Notes: generated from the letters alone by a model not told the origin. A stretch of DNA of 64,000 nucleotides from Mycocentrospora acerina (GCA_022701365.1 JAKUHH010000395.1:310001-374000), one strand, 5' to 3'. Counted from the stretch's first letter, positions 44,644 to 56,057 are shown. Numbers and translations: made by a program.

Positions 44644-47600
44644 ACAGTGGTTTGTGGTAGCAAAAATACCCTATTTACTTTGTTCTAAGCGCAACTTGTA
44701 TTGATTCGACAAGTATAATGACAAGCTTCATAGGTCCGTTTGTAAGGTGACTAAACCCTTATTCCCCGGTATAGATAACATCCATGCTGCCCACACGCTT
44801 ATTCCCACACCAGGTAAAATGAGGTATTAGTAGCAGTCAAAAACCTCAAAAGTCGGCTTTACAATCGCCATTTAGATGGAATTTTCAATATCGTATGCAT
44901 CGAAGGGGGCGTTTAATATATGGGCGGACTACGTCTAGGCAGACGTACGCTATTGCATAGCAGCCTGACAGTTGTGTCTTAACACATTCAGATCATCGCA
45001 CCACTCTCATCACAAGACTTCACGTACTCCATGATAACCACTAACTACCAAGAAAAACGGCACCACTCTACCACACCAGCGAGCCCCGCTTCACCAGTTT
45101 CGATTTCCGTCACATTCTGTACTCTACCAGTCGGCTCTTCAGAGACATAACCCGCATCTCTCCGACTTTGCTTGGATATTCTGTTAAAATGATTTGGTGT
45201 GATTTGGCACCGAAGTATCTTCTATGTGTAGCGAGGAAGACACGTGATTAGTTGGTACCTAAATGTTTGTTTTCAGTTACTCGGAGAATGTGAAATGTCT
45301 TCGACCCAAAGCTAATGTCCGTAGCTTTGCAGAAATTGTCGTGATTGTGAGCATTCCGAGTTCAAAACAGACTTAGTAAACACCCGTGATCCTCCCGCCA
45401 TGGGATATGTAGTCCCGTGAATAAGCCACGTACAGGGAGAGGAATATCTGCAATACGGAATAATAGAAGATCATACTCACAAAAGTGGCCGTAAATCTTA
45501 TATCTTGAACTATTGTACGCAATATATCCTAGTGATCAACTGAAGTATGCTACAATGTCAAATCGTGGAAACCAAGCAGTATCACTTTTTAGTTTGGCAG
45601 TATTATTAGCATCAAGTTAACATGTGGGTAAGATTTGTCTCCAACTGATTATTTCTACAAATGATTCGAGGAATAGTCATTCTCGGATTTGGCGGACTGA
45701 CCTCAAGCGGTTAGAGAACTCCTTACAATAAGCCATAGATAGGGGAAATTTAGTAGTTACTGGGTAAACTGTTAGTAATTATTAATCACGGACATATTTT
45801 TTATTTGATCTAGTAAATTAGTTATTTCTAAAATACTGAATTTCGCTTATGTATGTTTAGACAGTTAGTAATTACTAAATTTCGCATATCCATACAATAA
45901 GCACAAAAAACCTTTAAAGCGCTTAATCTGATTTGTTCTCAAAGCGTTGATGAGTGCTCCGCTTGACATTTACTGATGACAGAATGATAATATCACAAGG
46001 CAAATAATTTCGTCACAATCCAGTAAGCCGTGTAAATGGTTTGCTGTGACTGACATGGGATGCATCAGAACGAATAAAGATCCAAAAGTTCCCACATATA
46101 TGACGAATTTTGACACAATGGAAAATGTGATTGAACATACTCTAGAAATTGCTGCGGCACTTACAGGCGCCAGAGATGAAACTTGCTATACGTAATGCTT
46201 TCCCCGCCTCATAGAATCAAGATGCTGTGGAACATGTAACGATAAGCACTGCAGTAAAGTACGAAACCCGAGTTCAATTTAACGAATAGTGACGCCAAAA
46301 TGCCGCATCTCTCTCGTTTTTCAAAGACTAATACTGCAATCCACAATTGCATTACGGTTGCTATTTCATGCGACTCAATCAAACTCTTTGCGAGGAATCA
46401 TTGATAAGCATGATGAAGACTTTCATTGTGATCTCTGGTGGCATCATCTGGTCTGTGCCAGCCTAGTTGGCGTTACCAAGACTGGGTTGGCCATGGAAAG
46501 TTCAGCCACAACAGAGTCTTGCCCACTGGGTATAATGCTTTTTACTTTTGCCGACATTCTCTAACCGACACACTATCATATTTGCAGCCTGAATATACCG
46601 GTCCCCAAACCTGCAAGCACGTTGTATGACATCCTGTCAATCTGACCAGTCAGTCGGTGCGACCTGGTGGGTTTTTTCTCGATGATATTATTCTCTCTGA
46701 TGCAGTAGAGTTGCGATCCTACAATACTATGGACAGAGATCACCGCCCGAACCAGTTTTGGACTACGGCGATCTCAGATGTATCTACCCGAACTCTTAGG
46801 TCACTTTGAGACCTTTGACCCCGCACAGAAGAAAATCTGTTGAATTTGGGGCGGTCGGAAAGATTGACGAAACAAATCGTGCCCTTCAGAGTTTGGCGTG
46901 CTTCTCTCCGCTATAACATCATGCAGAGCGAGCATAAGCCTACATCTCAGATGTACTTTGGGCTGCCAATAGGACTGTACTCCGAACAAAAATCGCTACG
47001 GAGGCATTACGGTGTCTAGTTGCATATGTATGGACGCGTGCGACATGTCTCATTTCGATTGTAGTACGTTGTGCTGCGGAAACTATTAGAAATATGTAAA
47101 GTTACGGTAAGTGTGGGCATTTTCAGCAGGTATAGACACCATACTACGGAACATCATATTGGTTTGCGTAACCTTGAAAGACAATCTAAGTGTACCAGTA
47201 GATCTCTGTGTAACATGTTTCTAAGAGCACCCGCCATTTCTTAGGAAGTAGCCTCTGTTCAATTATTGGCTAACAGAGCGGCTCCTTGCCCCGCACATAG
47301 CAACAGCTATCCAATCGGCAACCATCCCTGCGGCACGAGCCGAATCTAGTACTTTCCCGAGCCGAGGCGGAAGAAGCAACAACATCGCTCTACCACCTCA
47401 ATTACTTTTTGTTGAACTCACGTATTCGACTCCCAAATTCTTAGGTTCCAGATGCCATCTCAGTGCTAGTCATCAAAGAGTTGTCTTTCAGAAGCTTCAT
47501 GGCATCTTTGTGGAGGAATCATATTACTTGCACTAACGTGAAACAAGCAATTGGGATTCATTTGGAAGGCTCTTGTGCTTGGTCCCAGCTGAGAGCGATT

Positions 47601-48473
47601 TGTTCCTAGAAAAACCAACGTGGATTAAAGTTTCAAGTGCATGCAGAAATGTCCGACGTTACAAGCATCCATGTGGGTACGTAATATTAGACAAAAACCT
47701 TGTTACATGTGATTGCAACAATGATGCCCCTAGGCAATCAACGTTCTAAAGATGTATCCAACATGGTGAGTCTCGACCTCAAAATGTAAAGGTAAACTAT
47801 TCTGTCGATCGCCTCTAAGCCAATGCCTCCAGATGAGACAATAGACTCAATCTATGTGTCTCCGGTACTGTCTCTTATTAGCTCCTATAGACACTGAAGC
47901 CTCATGTGAGATGGGCTCAGACTAGCCGTTCCTGAAAATGTCGCACAAAGCCTCAACAGCAAATAAACCACCCACGTTTTTTCAGCATCTGTCAGCAGCA
48001 AAAGATGGGATGGTTTCAACGCGAGACAACGACATCTCACTGGGTACGACCGGAGGCATTGATAGAATTTAAGTTTCCAATCACTTTCTTCTCCCCTCCC
48101 GCTGATCATAGATCCCCACTTCTGTACGCATGTGGCTTGGATATTTCGAGCTGGTTTATGGTCGGATTGTCGGAAGCCTATACGTGTGTGGGGCGATGCA
48201 GCCGCTTTCCCATCAAGGATTACGACCGAGACCCAGCAACCTGGTTTGAACAGCGCAGCGTCAATTTTCATGATGCATACACTTCTCTTTTTCTGACTAT
48301 TCGGCAAAGTAATGAGGTGTATTTTCTTCATGGTTCAGAGCGTATACTAGGTTGAGCAGACATGGTGAAGGGTATATAGTTGACCCGAATGACCACCTTT
48401 TTTTCATCACCGAGAGACTTCCTCGAATCCCTTCTTACGGCAATTTGCATCACACGGCGTGCAACAGCTCACC
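44644..48473. other. AT-rich gene-poor region
   Basis: 3.8 kb without a supported gene. Open frames are short and unordered (up to 148 codons at 47885-48331, with no recognisable features). It contains one MITE-like element (45725-45902). It may also include degraded transposon sequence that I cannot identify by eye. Confidence 0.55.
45725..45902. mobile_element. MITE-like element with 9-base flanking duplication
   Basis: The 9-base direct repeat ACAATAAGC occurs at 45725-45733 and 45894-45902. Between them are 160 AT-rich bases with imperfect terminal inverted repeats of about 27 bases (left 45735-45761, right 45867-45893); by eye 23 of 27 positions match, including a GAAATTTAGTA core. It has no coding capacity. 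A 9-base target duplication is typical of Mutator-like elements, so it may be a non-autonomous relative (inference). Confidence 0.6.
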
Positions 48474-50926
48474 ATGAAGCATCTCTCAGCTGCCTTGGCG
48501 CTGCTCTCAGTGCTTCCTCTTGCCGTTCAGGCTAACACTGTGCACGTTGATATTTCTCAGGATGGCAAAATTGCTGTTGACGTAGATACGGACGATGCAA
48601 GGGGTTCACCGAACCACATCAAAGGGAAACCGGAAGATTCTGATGATAAAGTGGAGTTTTACTACGAGGTGCATCAGGGGTTTGAAACGGTGAGCAGCTC
48701 AACCTCCTCGTGAGATGTTCCCATGACTGACGCATATCTCAGGAAAGTGGAAAATACATGAACTTTACAAACATTCCCTACGCAGAGCCTCCTGTGGGAG
48801 AATTCCGCTGGGCTGGACCTTTGTCTCCCCAGCGTGAAGGCAATAAAATAAACGACGGCTTGAAGAGGGCCATCTGTCCTCAATTCCAGGTTGGATGGGT
48901 TCCTCCTGCTATGGAATTTGTCCAGGACATGCTACTGGACCCCGTCCTTGATGCAAAGTGGAAGAAACCTATTGGACCTGACGATTATCCGGGCTTCAAG
49001 GCGAAGCCAGAGTTGCACCAGGACTGTAAGTATTTTCACCACGTGGTTTTTTTTCGTCAATAGACGATGAGCATTGCTAATGGTGTTTCCCCAACGACTA
49101 GCGAATGAGGATTGTTTGAACCTCGACGTTTTGGTCCCCAAGAAGATCTGGAAGGAGCGCAACTCCAACAAAATTTACAATGGTATAACCCATGTCACTC
49201 CTCTTTTCGAACACGAATGCTAACACGTTGAACAGCAGCCGTTTTGGTCTGGATTCACGGTGGAGGGTATGCAGATAACCATTGCTGGTCTAGAAGCTTT
49301 AAGAAAACTTTGCTGACAAGTATTGTGATAGTTTCATCTACGGAACTAAAGACGAGTTTGGAAGCCCTGAGCATCTTCTTGAGCAAGGGCAATTAGATGA
49401 GGACAGTGACGGCTTCATTTTTGTGAGTAGTTGAAAAGACACCACCACCGCACTGTCAGCTAGCTTACCGCTCTCGACAGGTATCTATCAACTACCGTTT
49501 GGGAGCCTTTGGATGGCTCGGAGGCGACAAATTCATGGATGATGGCGGCTACCCCAATGCCGGTCTCTTGGATCAAAAACTGGCCTTGGAATGGGTACAG
49601 GAAAATATCCACAAGTTTGGCGGAGACTCAAGAAGGTATGTTTGGAAACATATTTTTCTGTTTCAATGTCGCAACAGCTCCCGGCAACAAGAAAAATGCT
49701 AACAAAGACACAGAATAACTGTCATGGGGCAAAGCGCAGGTGCATCGTCCATCCTCCACCACATCACTGCCGACAGGTACAGCAAGCCCGTCTTTCAATC
49801 GGCGATTATCCAAAGCCCAGGCTTCTTCCCCGCGCCCAACCAATCCGTCCATGATGAAACATACACGCAGTTTCTCAAAGCCACGGGAGCAAAAGATTTG
49901 GAAGAGCTCTTCAAGGCAGACACAAAGGTGCTGATGCAAGCAAACGCAGACATGACGTACAACTCAAGCTACGGACTGTTCAAGTTTGGCCCGACGGTTG
50001 ATGGCGTATCTGTCCCAGATCTACCTGCTAGACGTCTAAAGAGCGGTGACTATCATAGAGATGTACACATCATGGCTGGACACGCCAAGTACGACGGGCT
50101 GCTATTCACCCCTCCCTGGATTCGAACAGACGATCAGCTCCGTGCGCACATTCTTACCATGTACCCCGGGATTGATGACTCTGTTCTCGACGAAGTGAAG
50201 AAGACGTACCCGATTAGAACCATTGCTTTTGAAAAGGAGAAGATTCTCCAGGTTTCGGATTTCTTGGATGTGAGTTTTCCTTGCCGCCACTTTGATTATT
50301 TTTGATGCAAGTATCCGTATCTGACTTGAGATTCTCTTTTCCTATTGTAACAGGACATTGCCATTCAGTGCAACACACACTATCTCGCCGAGGCGGCACT
50401 GAAGTTTCCTCCGAAGCTATTCAGGCTCGTCTTCCGCTATGCATTCAACACTGTGCCGGCCCTCCACGGCGCCGACGTTCCCTATACGGTATGGATATTT
50501 ACCCCAACATAAATAACCCCCCCCCCCTTCTATCGTGGTAACCCAACTAACCCTCCCCAGTTCTATCCCTCGATCAAAACCAAGATCGCCCCCAACAAAG
50601 ACGTTGCCAAATACTGGCAATCTGCCATCGCAAACTTCACAATGTACATTACGCCCAACGACGCCGAAGAGGACTTTTGGCCAATCTTCTCAAACAAAAA
50701 ACGCGAGGTCATGAACATTGGTAGTGCAGGCCAGTGGATCATCCCCAACTATAAAATCGAAGCGGGCAAGGATCTCGTCGACGCGGAGAAGTGCGCGTAC
50801 TGGCAGGAAGGGCCGTACTACCAGCCGAAAGAGAGGAAGATGCAGAACGCGATCCAACAGTCGAGGTTCAGGAAGCACCAGGAGCAGCACCAGCAGCGGT
50901 TCCAGCAGGAGAGAATGGAGATGTAA
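48474..50926 (+). CDS. Secreted type-B carboxylesterase / lipase
   Basis: Nine exons: 48474-48689, 48743-49025, 49102-49182, 49236-49266, 49332-49422, 49481-49635, 49714-50269, 50354-50488, 50561-50926 (637 aa). An alpha/beta-hydrolase of the cholinesterase-like family, predicted extracellular. It has a signal peptide (MKHLSAALALLSVLPLAVQA), then NIPYAEPPVGEFRW, NEDCLNLDVLVP, VWIHGGGF (oxyanion hole), VSINYRLGAFGWL and the nucleophile elbow GQSAGAS (Ser about 293). The C-terminus is Gln/Arg/His-rich (RKHQEQHQQRF), unusual for the family. The exon 4 acceptor is a CAGCAG pair (49235 or 49238), giving YNAAV or YNAV. The ATG at 48474 is chosen over GTG 48459. Substrate unknown. Confidence 0.9.
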
Positions 50927-51613
50927 GGTTGCCTTGTCGAGTTGAAGGGGTAGGGTCCAGGAGAGGAGAGGAAGAGGAAGAAGTAGTGTAGTGGAGTGGT
51001 TTGTCCGACGTAGCTGGTTGACTGGGACAAAAGGGATAAGCAGGCTCTGCTTTTTCCAAATTGGCAACAAAAACCTTAGTGTAGTGTTTCGATACAAATA
51101 CAGCAAGTATCAAGGGGACAGTGAAACCCCACAAAATCTCACAAAATCACTCTTATTCTTATGGATTTGGTTGAAAGAATAATCATGGTAGTCACCCCCT
51201 TGTAACGATGCATTTTCTCTCTCTCTCCCAATCCTTGGTGAGAGTGTGCGGCAACGGAGAGAAAAAATCGAAAATTAAAATAAAAAGAAGCCAGTTCGGA
51301 TCACTATCCTTTGGGAAGAAGAAGAAGACTCTATGTAGCAGCTCATGGTGAGTGTAAAAGCTGTACTTGTACTTGCCCGAGGCACCCTTGATTTCCGTCA
51401 TGGAATTACGCCAAGACAAGACAAGTCAACACGAGGCGAGGCAAGACAAGACAAGAAATTAATGATAAACTGAATTTGTAAAGAACATGGTAGATTAGCC
51501 TCTATTTAATAGTTTAATGTTTCTTATTTACACATCTATGTGTACCACAGTATTAACTATTCATACATCATCTGCTTGAATCGAGAAAAATATTAACAAT
51601 CGCCCATTTTTAA

Positions 51614-51614
<1 letters not shown>

Positions 51615-51644
<30 letters not shown>

Positions 51645-51645
51645 A
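51615..51645 (+). repeat. AAG/GAA trinucleotide array
   Basis: About ten perfect triplets in the 3' spacer. Confidence 0.95.
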
Positions 51646-51746
51646 GTAAGCAGGGCTCTCTCTACTCAAGAGTCAGGCTACAATCAGCTATCTAGTTTTT
51701 TCAAACTTGGAAGACACATACTCGTACTAGGAAGGTGCCAACAAGA

Positions 51747-51780
<34 letters not shown>
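51747..51780 (+). repeat. CA dinucleotide microsatellite
   Basis: About 17 CA units, followed by a short TA-rich run and further CA units. Confidence 0.95.
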
Positions 51781-51782
<2 letters not shown>

Positions 51783-51960
51783 ATATATATGCATACACAC
51801 ACAGAAAAAAGGAAAAGAGAACAATCAATCACATCGTCCAAGAATTAGTCTGTCCGAAGAGCGAAAGAAAAAAAAACGTATATTCATCATTTTGAAAAGA
51901 TTATAAATAGTAATTAACGCTTCTAATCATTACACACACTTCAACTAAAATAAAAGCCCA

Positions 51961-54297
51961 CTACCCCTCAGCTCTAACCAAGCCCGTACAGCTCCGGATG
52001 TCGAATTCCACCCACCGAGCCCTTCCTTCCCTCCGCCCACTTCCATCGCTCTCGTCCAACGAGCCTGGATTCATGACTGTGCACCCGCAGTATTTTACTA
52101 CGAATGCGGGTGCACCGCTGTCGGCGAGCACTAGACTTGTTGGCAAGGGGTACAGATTCAAGACGTGTGCGTAGTCCCAGTGAAGTGGGCGTGCAGAGAG
52201 TGGGAAGGGGGAGAGGTGTGATTGTGAGAGGAGAGTGCGGGTTAGCGCGCGGGCGGTTTGGGTTGAGGTGTCGACTGTGTCAGGTTGTTGTTGTTGTTGC
52301 TGCTGGAGGTAATGTGTGGGAGGGGCGGGTTGAATGTCAATGTCCATTGCGTCGTTTGTGCTTTGGGGTATGTCGTCTTCATCGGGCTTGTTGAAGCGGA
52401 TGCTGGTCCTGTGTAAACGGCCAGCTACGTCGTCGCGTAGAATTACCATTTCGCCCTTGACGCCGAACCAGCTTAGTCGTGAAGGGTTGCTTGTCCATAT
52501 TACTTCTCCCTCTTTGCCCTTTGGTTTCCCTACACCCCATATTTCCCGGTTTGCTTCGGCGACGGCGCGTCGAATGCGGTTTGTGAATAGTTGGGGCACG
52601 GGTTTGCGGGGTAAGGGGGTGGCAGCGCCGGCCGAGAAGGCGCTGGGCCAGGCGTCGTTGTCACCAGGGACGAATATCAGGGTTGTGTGGGCAATAAGGG
52701 GTTGGAAGTCGGAGAGCACGGAGGCGAGGGCGTCAAAATGCTCTTTATATTCTATGCTCCCGGCGCCTGGCACGCCGGCGAGACTGGCTTTGGAGCTGAA
52801 GTTGCCCATGAGAATAATGGCAAGGGGGTATGTGGGATCAAGGTTTGTGGGATCGGGGGAGTAGGTTCGCAAGAGGGTGCGGAGGGCAGAAAGGGTTGAT
52901 GGAACGTCGAGATGGACATCTGAGGCTATGACAATGTTGTGTGATGTTTCCTGGTCGAGGAGTTTAGAGGCAATGCGGTTCATGCGGGAGCTGGTCGCGC
53001 GATGGGAGCCAACTCCAAGAAAGTCGGTCCAACCAAATGCTGGTCCTGCCAGACTGTTCTTGTCGACTTCCTCGGCACCACCTAATGTGGCAGTTCGACG
53101 TTCGCAGGGAGGGTGGCCAACGGAGAAGCCAATAAACTTGCCGCCGATTGTTCCGCCTATCCCTCCCTGGCCTCCCAGAGTCGAGGATGTGCCGGCTGCA
53201 AAGTCTTCCTCGTAGCTCCCCTCTACGAGCACAATCATGCCAGGGGCAAAGTAAGCGCCGTTCTCTGGTATAGGCCGTGCGTGCTGGATGTCCAGGGCAA
53301 TTGTTCCTGTCAGGTCTGAAAGTGAGAGGGCCCCCGTTGGCGACACGGTGAGCATGCCCAGCAGCAGATGCGTGCTTCCATTGCGGCCCAGCAGGTTGGC
53401 GATGGGGGTGATTGTGTTGGTCTGTGATACCGCGATGGAGCCCGTGCGGCTCAGTGCTGCAGACCGGGTGGCGGAGAAGGTGGGCGTCTGGAAGGTTTCG
53501 TTGCGGAGAACGCGCTGGTGCACAATGTGGTAGCGTTGGCGGAAGAGGTCCGTCTTGTGGGCGGGGTTGGGGAAGAGGGACGGCGTCGAGGCCGCCTTGT
53601 CAAAGTGCTTCTGGGTGACGTTGTACAGCAGCTTGGGCTGCTCAAAGGCGCCGACGACCTTGAGCCACTCGCGGGGGTCCTTGAGCAGGTCGTCGTCGGC
53701 GGCGTCGTCCTTGTCGCCGACGTCCAGGCTCGACATGCCGAAGCTCGACAGGGCATCCAGAGGCGGGCGCGATGGCTGGCTGCTCGACTCGGGCCCAAAG
53801 TGGAAGCTGGTCTGGCGGCCCATGGTCGAGCCCTGGGCCAGTCGGCCGCCGGCCATGGAGCCCTCGAGCGTCTTCAGAATGTCGCGCAGCGTGTCGCTGT
53901 CGCCGTCGACAATGACCTGGCCGCCGCCCTTCTTCCAGCCCTTGGCCACCTCGTCGAGCACCTTCTCCGCCAGCCCCTCCTCGCGCCATCCCGAGCCGCA
54001 GTGCTTGCCGACAAAGGTGGCGAGGGCATTGAGGGCGGCCGAGGTGAGGGTGAGGTTGTGTTTCTTGGTGAAGGTGCGGAAGGCCAGCGGGCGCAGGGTG
54101 GCGGGCGGGAGCAGGATGGGCAGGACGGTGGTCTTGGGCGCGGGCCTCAGTGCTGGAGGGGCGCGGATGGGCGCGGTGCGGCGGGGGTTGACGGGGTGGA
54201 CGGGCGTGCCAAACGCCGGCGACGACGAGGGGATGGGGTTGGCATTGGCATTGGCCGGCACCGCAAACGGCTTGTCGGGTCGCTTGGACGTGGCCAT
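51961..54297 (-). CDS. DPB2: DNA polymerase epsilon subunit B (Dpb2/POLE2)
   Basis: A single exon of 778 aa from the ATG at 54297. It is the essential non-catalytic second subunit of the leading-strand polymerase, linking it to the CMG helicase. Order: a disordered Pro-rich N-terminus; a helical domain (TLRPLAFRTFTKKHNLTLT); the OB-fold region (FRQRYHIVHQRVLRNETFQTP, LLLGMLTVSPTGALSLSDLTG); then the inactive calcineurin-like phosphoesterase domain (IVIASDVHLDVPSTLSALRTLL, AIILMGNFSSKA, LIFVPGDNDAWPS). The end is VEFDIRSCTGLVR. A short Gln run (from a TTG repeat at about 52286-52302) lies in a loop near the end. Head to head with the NASP gene. Confidence 0.93.
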   Translation of the reverse strand: MATSKRPDKPFAVPANANANPIPSSSPAFGTPVHPVNPRRTAPIRAPPALRPAPKTTVLPILLPPATLRPLAFRTFTKKHNLTLTSAALNALATFVGKHCGSGWREEGLAEKVLDEVAKGWKKGGGQVIVDGDSDTLRDILKTLEGSMAGGRLAQGSTMGRQTSFHFGPESSSQPSRPPLDALSSFGMSSLDVGDKDDAADDDLLKDPREWLKVVGAFEQPKLLYNVTQKHFDKAASTPSLFPNPAHKTDLFRQRYHIVHQRVLRNETFQTPTFSATRSAALSRTGSIAVSQTNTITPIANLLGRNGSTHLLLGMLTVSPTGALSLSDLTGTIALDIQHARPIPENGAYFAPGMIVLVEGSYEEDFAAGTSSTLGGQGGIGGTIGGKFIGFSVGHPPCERRTATLGGAEEVDKNSLAGPAFGWTDFLGVGSHRATSSRMNRIASKLLDQETSHNIVIASDVHLDVPSTLSALRTLLRTYSPDPTNLDPTYPLAIILMGNFSSKASLAGVPGAGSIEYKEHFDALASVLSDFQPLIAHTTLIFVPGDNDAWPSAFSAGAATPLPRKPVPQLFTNRIRRAVAEANREIWGVGKPKGKEGEVIWTSNPSRLSWFGVKGEMVILRDDVAGRLHRTSIRFNKPDEDDIPQSTNDAMDIDIQPAPPTHYLQQQQQQQPDTVDTSTQTARALTRTLLSQSHLSPFPLSARPLHWDYAHVLNLYPLPTSLVLADSGAPAFVVKYCGCTVMNPGSLDESDGSGRREGRARWVEFDIRSCTGLVRAEG

Positions 54298-54610
54298 TGG
54301 GGGAGTCTACGGTTTGTCTACGAATCGTGTCTGCAATGGCTGTCTACGGGTTGGCTACGATTTGTGTCTGCACGTTGACCGACATGACATGCCTGTCGCG
54401 TCGGCGCGTTAAGTGGACTGCCCGGCGCGTCCACTCGCGCCTTAGCGTGTTTGGAGGCTTACTTTTCCATGCACTACACCACTACACCACTACCACTACA
54501 GCACTACCACTACCACTACAACAACACTCCACCATAGCAACTACAACTACACAACACTCCACACACCCCGCCATAGCAACTACAAGAACAACAACACAAC
54601 AAACGCCACC
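54298..54610. promoter_or_regulatory. Bidirectional DPB2 / NASP promoter with MCB-like cores
   Basis: 313 bases between two start codons. Contains three CGCGT motifs (ACGCG on the other strand) at 54397-54401, 54405-54409 and 54426-54430. ACGCG is the core of the MluI cell-cycle box bound by MBF at G1/S genes. The right part is an imperfect CACTACAAC / CTACAACAAC-rich 5' leader of the NASP gene. Confidence 0.55.
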
Positions 54611-55969
54611 ATGGCCGACGACCTGCCCAAGACCAAAGAGAAGCTCGACGAGCTCACCCAGGCCGCCTCGCTGCAGTACTCGCTCAAGAAGTTCGCCGAC
54701 GCCGCCGACCTCTACTCCAAGGCCGTCGAGATCCAGGCCGCGCTCAACGACGAGATGGCCCCCGCCAACGCCGAGCTGCTCTTCTACTACGGACGCGCCC
54801 TGTACAAGGTCGCTGTCGCCAAGAGTGATGTGTTGGGCAACAAGGTCGCACAAGAGGACAAGAAAAAGTCAAAGTCGAAAAAGGCTGCGAAACAAGAGGC
54901 TGGCGAGGCATCAAGTGCAGCGAAAAAAGAGGACGAGTCGGTCGAGTCGAAGCCTTACTTCCAGCTCACCGGCGACGAGAACTGGACCGACTCAGAGGAC
55001 GGCGACGACGATGACGACGAGGGCGAGCAGGAAGAAGAGGAGGATGACTTTGGCAATGCTTACGAGACATTCGAGCTCGCCCGCGTCCTCTACTCAAAAC
55101 AACTCGATGCTCTTGACCAACAAGGCACCACAGACAAAGGCAAAGGCAAAGCCGAACTGAGTCCACAAGCTCGTGCCATCAAGGAGAAGATTGCAGACTG
55201 CCACGGCTTCCTGGTTGAAATCTCCCTGGAGAACGAGCGCTTCCACGACGCTGTATCCGACGCCCGCGCCTCCCTCGCTCTGCAAGAAGAACTGAACCCC
55301 TTTGAGCACGAGAACGTCACAGAAAGCCACTACTCCCTCTCCCTCGCCCTCGAGTTCGCATCCGTCTCCAAAGTTCGCGAGGACCAGACCGGCATCCAAA
55401 ACGACACTCCAGCGGACTCTGCACCATCTGCCGACGACGAAAAAGACGTCATCGACTGGGACCTCCGCAAAGAAGCCGCCAAACACACCGAGCTCGCCAT
55501 CCAAAGCCTCGAAGCACGACTAGCCAAAGAAGAAGCCGCCCTCGCATCAGACACATGCACGCCCGAGCGAAAAAAAGAAATGACAGCCGTCATCCAAGAC
55601 AAAAAGGGCATGCTAGAAGACCTCAAGACACGCGTCGCAGACCTGAAATCAGACCCCACAAAGGAGCAGTACGACACGCTCGACCCAACCGTCTTCCAGG
55701 GCCTCCTAGGCGGCCTGCTCGGCGCAGACGCAGCGACCCAAAAGGCAAAGCTCGCAGAGGCCACAAAGGGAGCAAACGATCTCACCGGCTTGGTCAAGAC
55801 GAAGAAGAAGCCAAAGCCAACCGCACCCGTTTCCGCACCACTACCATCATCATCAACCAAGACAAAACCAGATGCTGGGAGTAGTAGCAAGAGGAAACTG
55901 GAAGTCGAGGATAGTAACGGTAGTAGTACTGCGAGCGGGAAGCGGTCCAAGACGGAAGAACCCATTTGA
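54611..55969 (+). CDS. Histone chaperone of the NASP / Sim3 / Hif1 family
   Basis: A single exon of 452 aa with a strong start context (GCCACCATGG). NASP-family proteins bind H3-H4 (Sim3 delivers the CENP-A variant; Hif1 works with the Hat1 acetyltransferase). The first TPR (AASLQYSLKKFADAADLYSKAVEIQAAL) is followed by YYGRALYKVAV, a basic linker, then an acidic stretch (about 130-148) and DFGNAYETFELARVLYSKQL: an acidic insertion interrupting TPR2, the SHNi-TPR layout. Further TPRs carry FLVEISLENERFHDAVSDARASL and ESHYSLSLALEFAS. The C-terminus ends in basic patches (KKKPKP, KRKLE, GKRSK) that serve as nuclear localisation signals. It shares a promoter with DPB2. Confidence 0.92.
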   Translation: MADDLPKTKEKLDELTQAASLQYSLKKFADAADLYSKAVEIQAALNDEMAPANAELLFYYGRALYKVAVAKSDVLGNKVAQEDKKKSKSKKAAKQEAGEASSAAKKEDESVESKPYFQLTGDENWTDSEDGDDDDDEGEQEEEEDDFGNAYETFELARVLYSKQLDALDQQGTTDKGKGKAELSPQARAIKEKIADCHGFLVEISLENERFHDAVSDARASLALQEELNPFEHENVTESHYSLSLALEFASVSKVREDQTGIQNDTPADSAPSADDEKDVIDWDLRKEAAKHTELAIQSLEARLAKEEAALASDTCTPERKKEMTAVIQDKKGMLEDLKTRVADLKSDPTKEQYDTLDPTVFQGLLGGLLGADAATQKAKLAEATKGANDLTGLVKTKKKPKPTAPVSAPLPSSSTKTKPDAGSSSKRKLEVEDSNGSSTASGKRSKTEEPI

Positions 55970-56057
55970 TTCAATCTACCACCTTTCTCCCCTCCCTTCC
56001 GGCGCGTCAAAAATGATTGTACGTTCTTCTTTGAAACGACATGATATGTGTAACCTT

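Larger units (their letters stand above)
50927..51960. other. Convergent low-complexity spacer
   Basis: 3' flanks of the esterase and DPB2 genes. AT-rich, with a GAA array (51615-51645) and a CA array (51747-51780). No gene is seen. Confidence 0.6.

Noticed and set aside
47885..48355. Overlapping frames on both strands upstream of the esterase
   Set aside because: No ordered product, no family resemblance, and no splice partners; probably chance in promoter DNA.
53518..54412. Two overlapping 285-286 codon forward frames antisense to DPB2
   Set aside because: They mirror the GC-rich DPB2 coding sequence, give unordered Arg/Gly/Ala-rich products and run through the DPB2 start; DPB2 itself is clearly recognised.
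54297..55160. 287-codon forward frame overlapping NASP
   Set aside because: A Thr/Pro/Ser-rich shifted frame of the NASP gene; the NASP frame is recognised by its TPRs.
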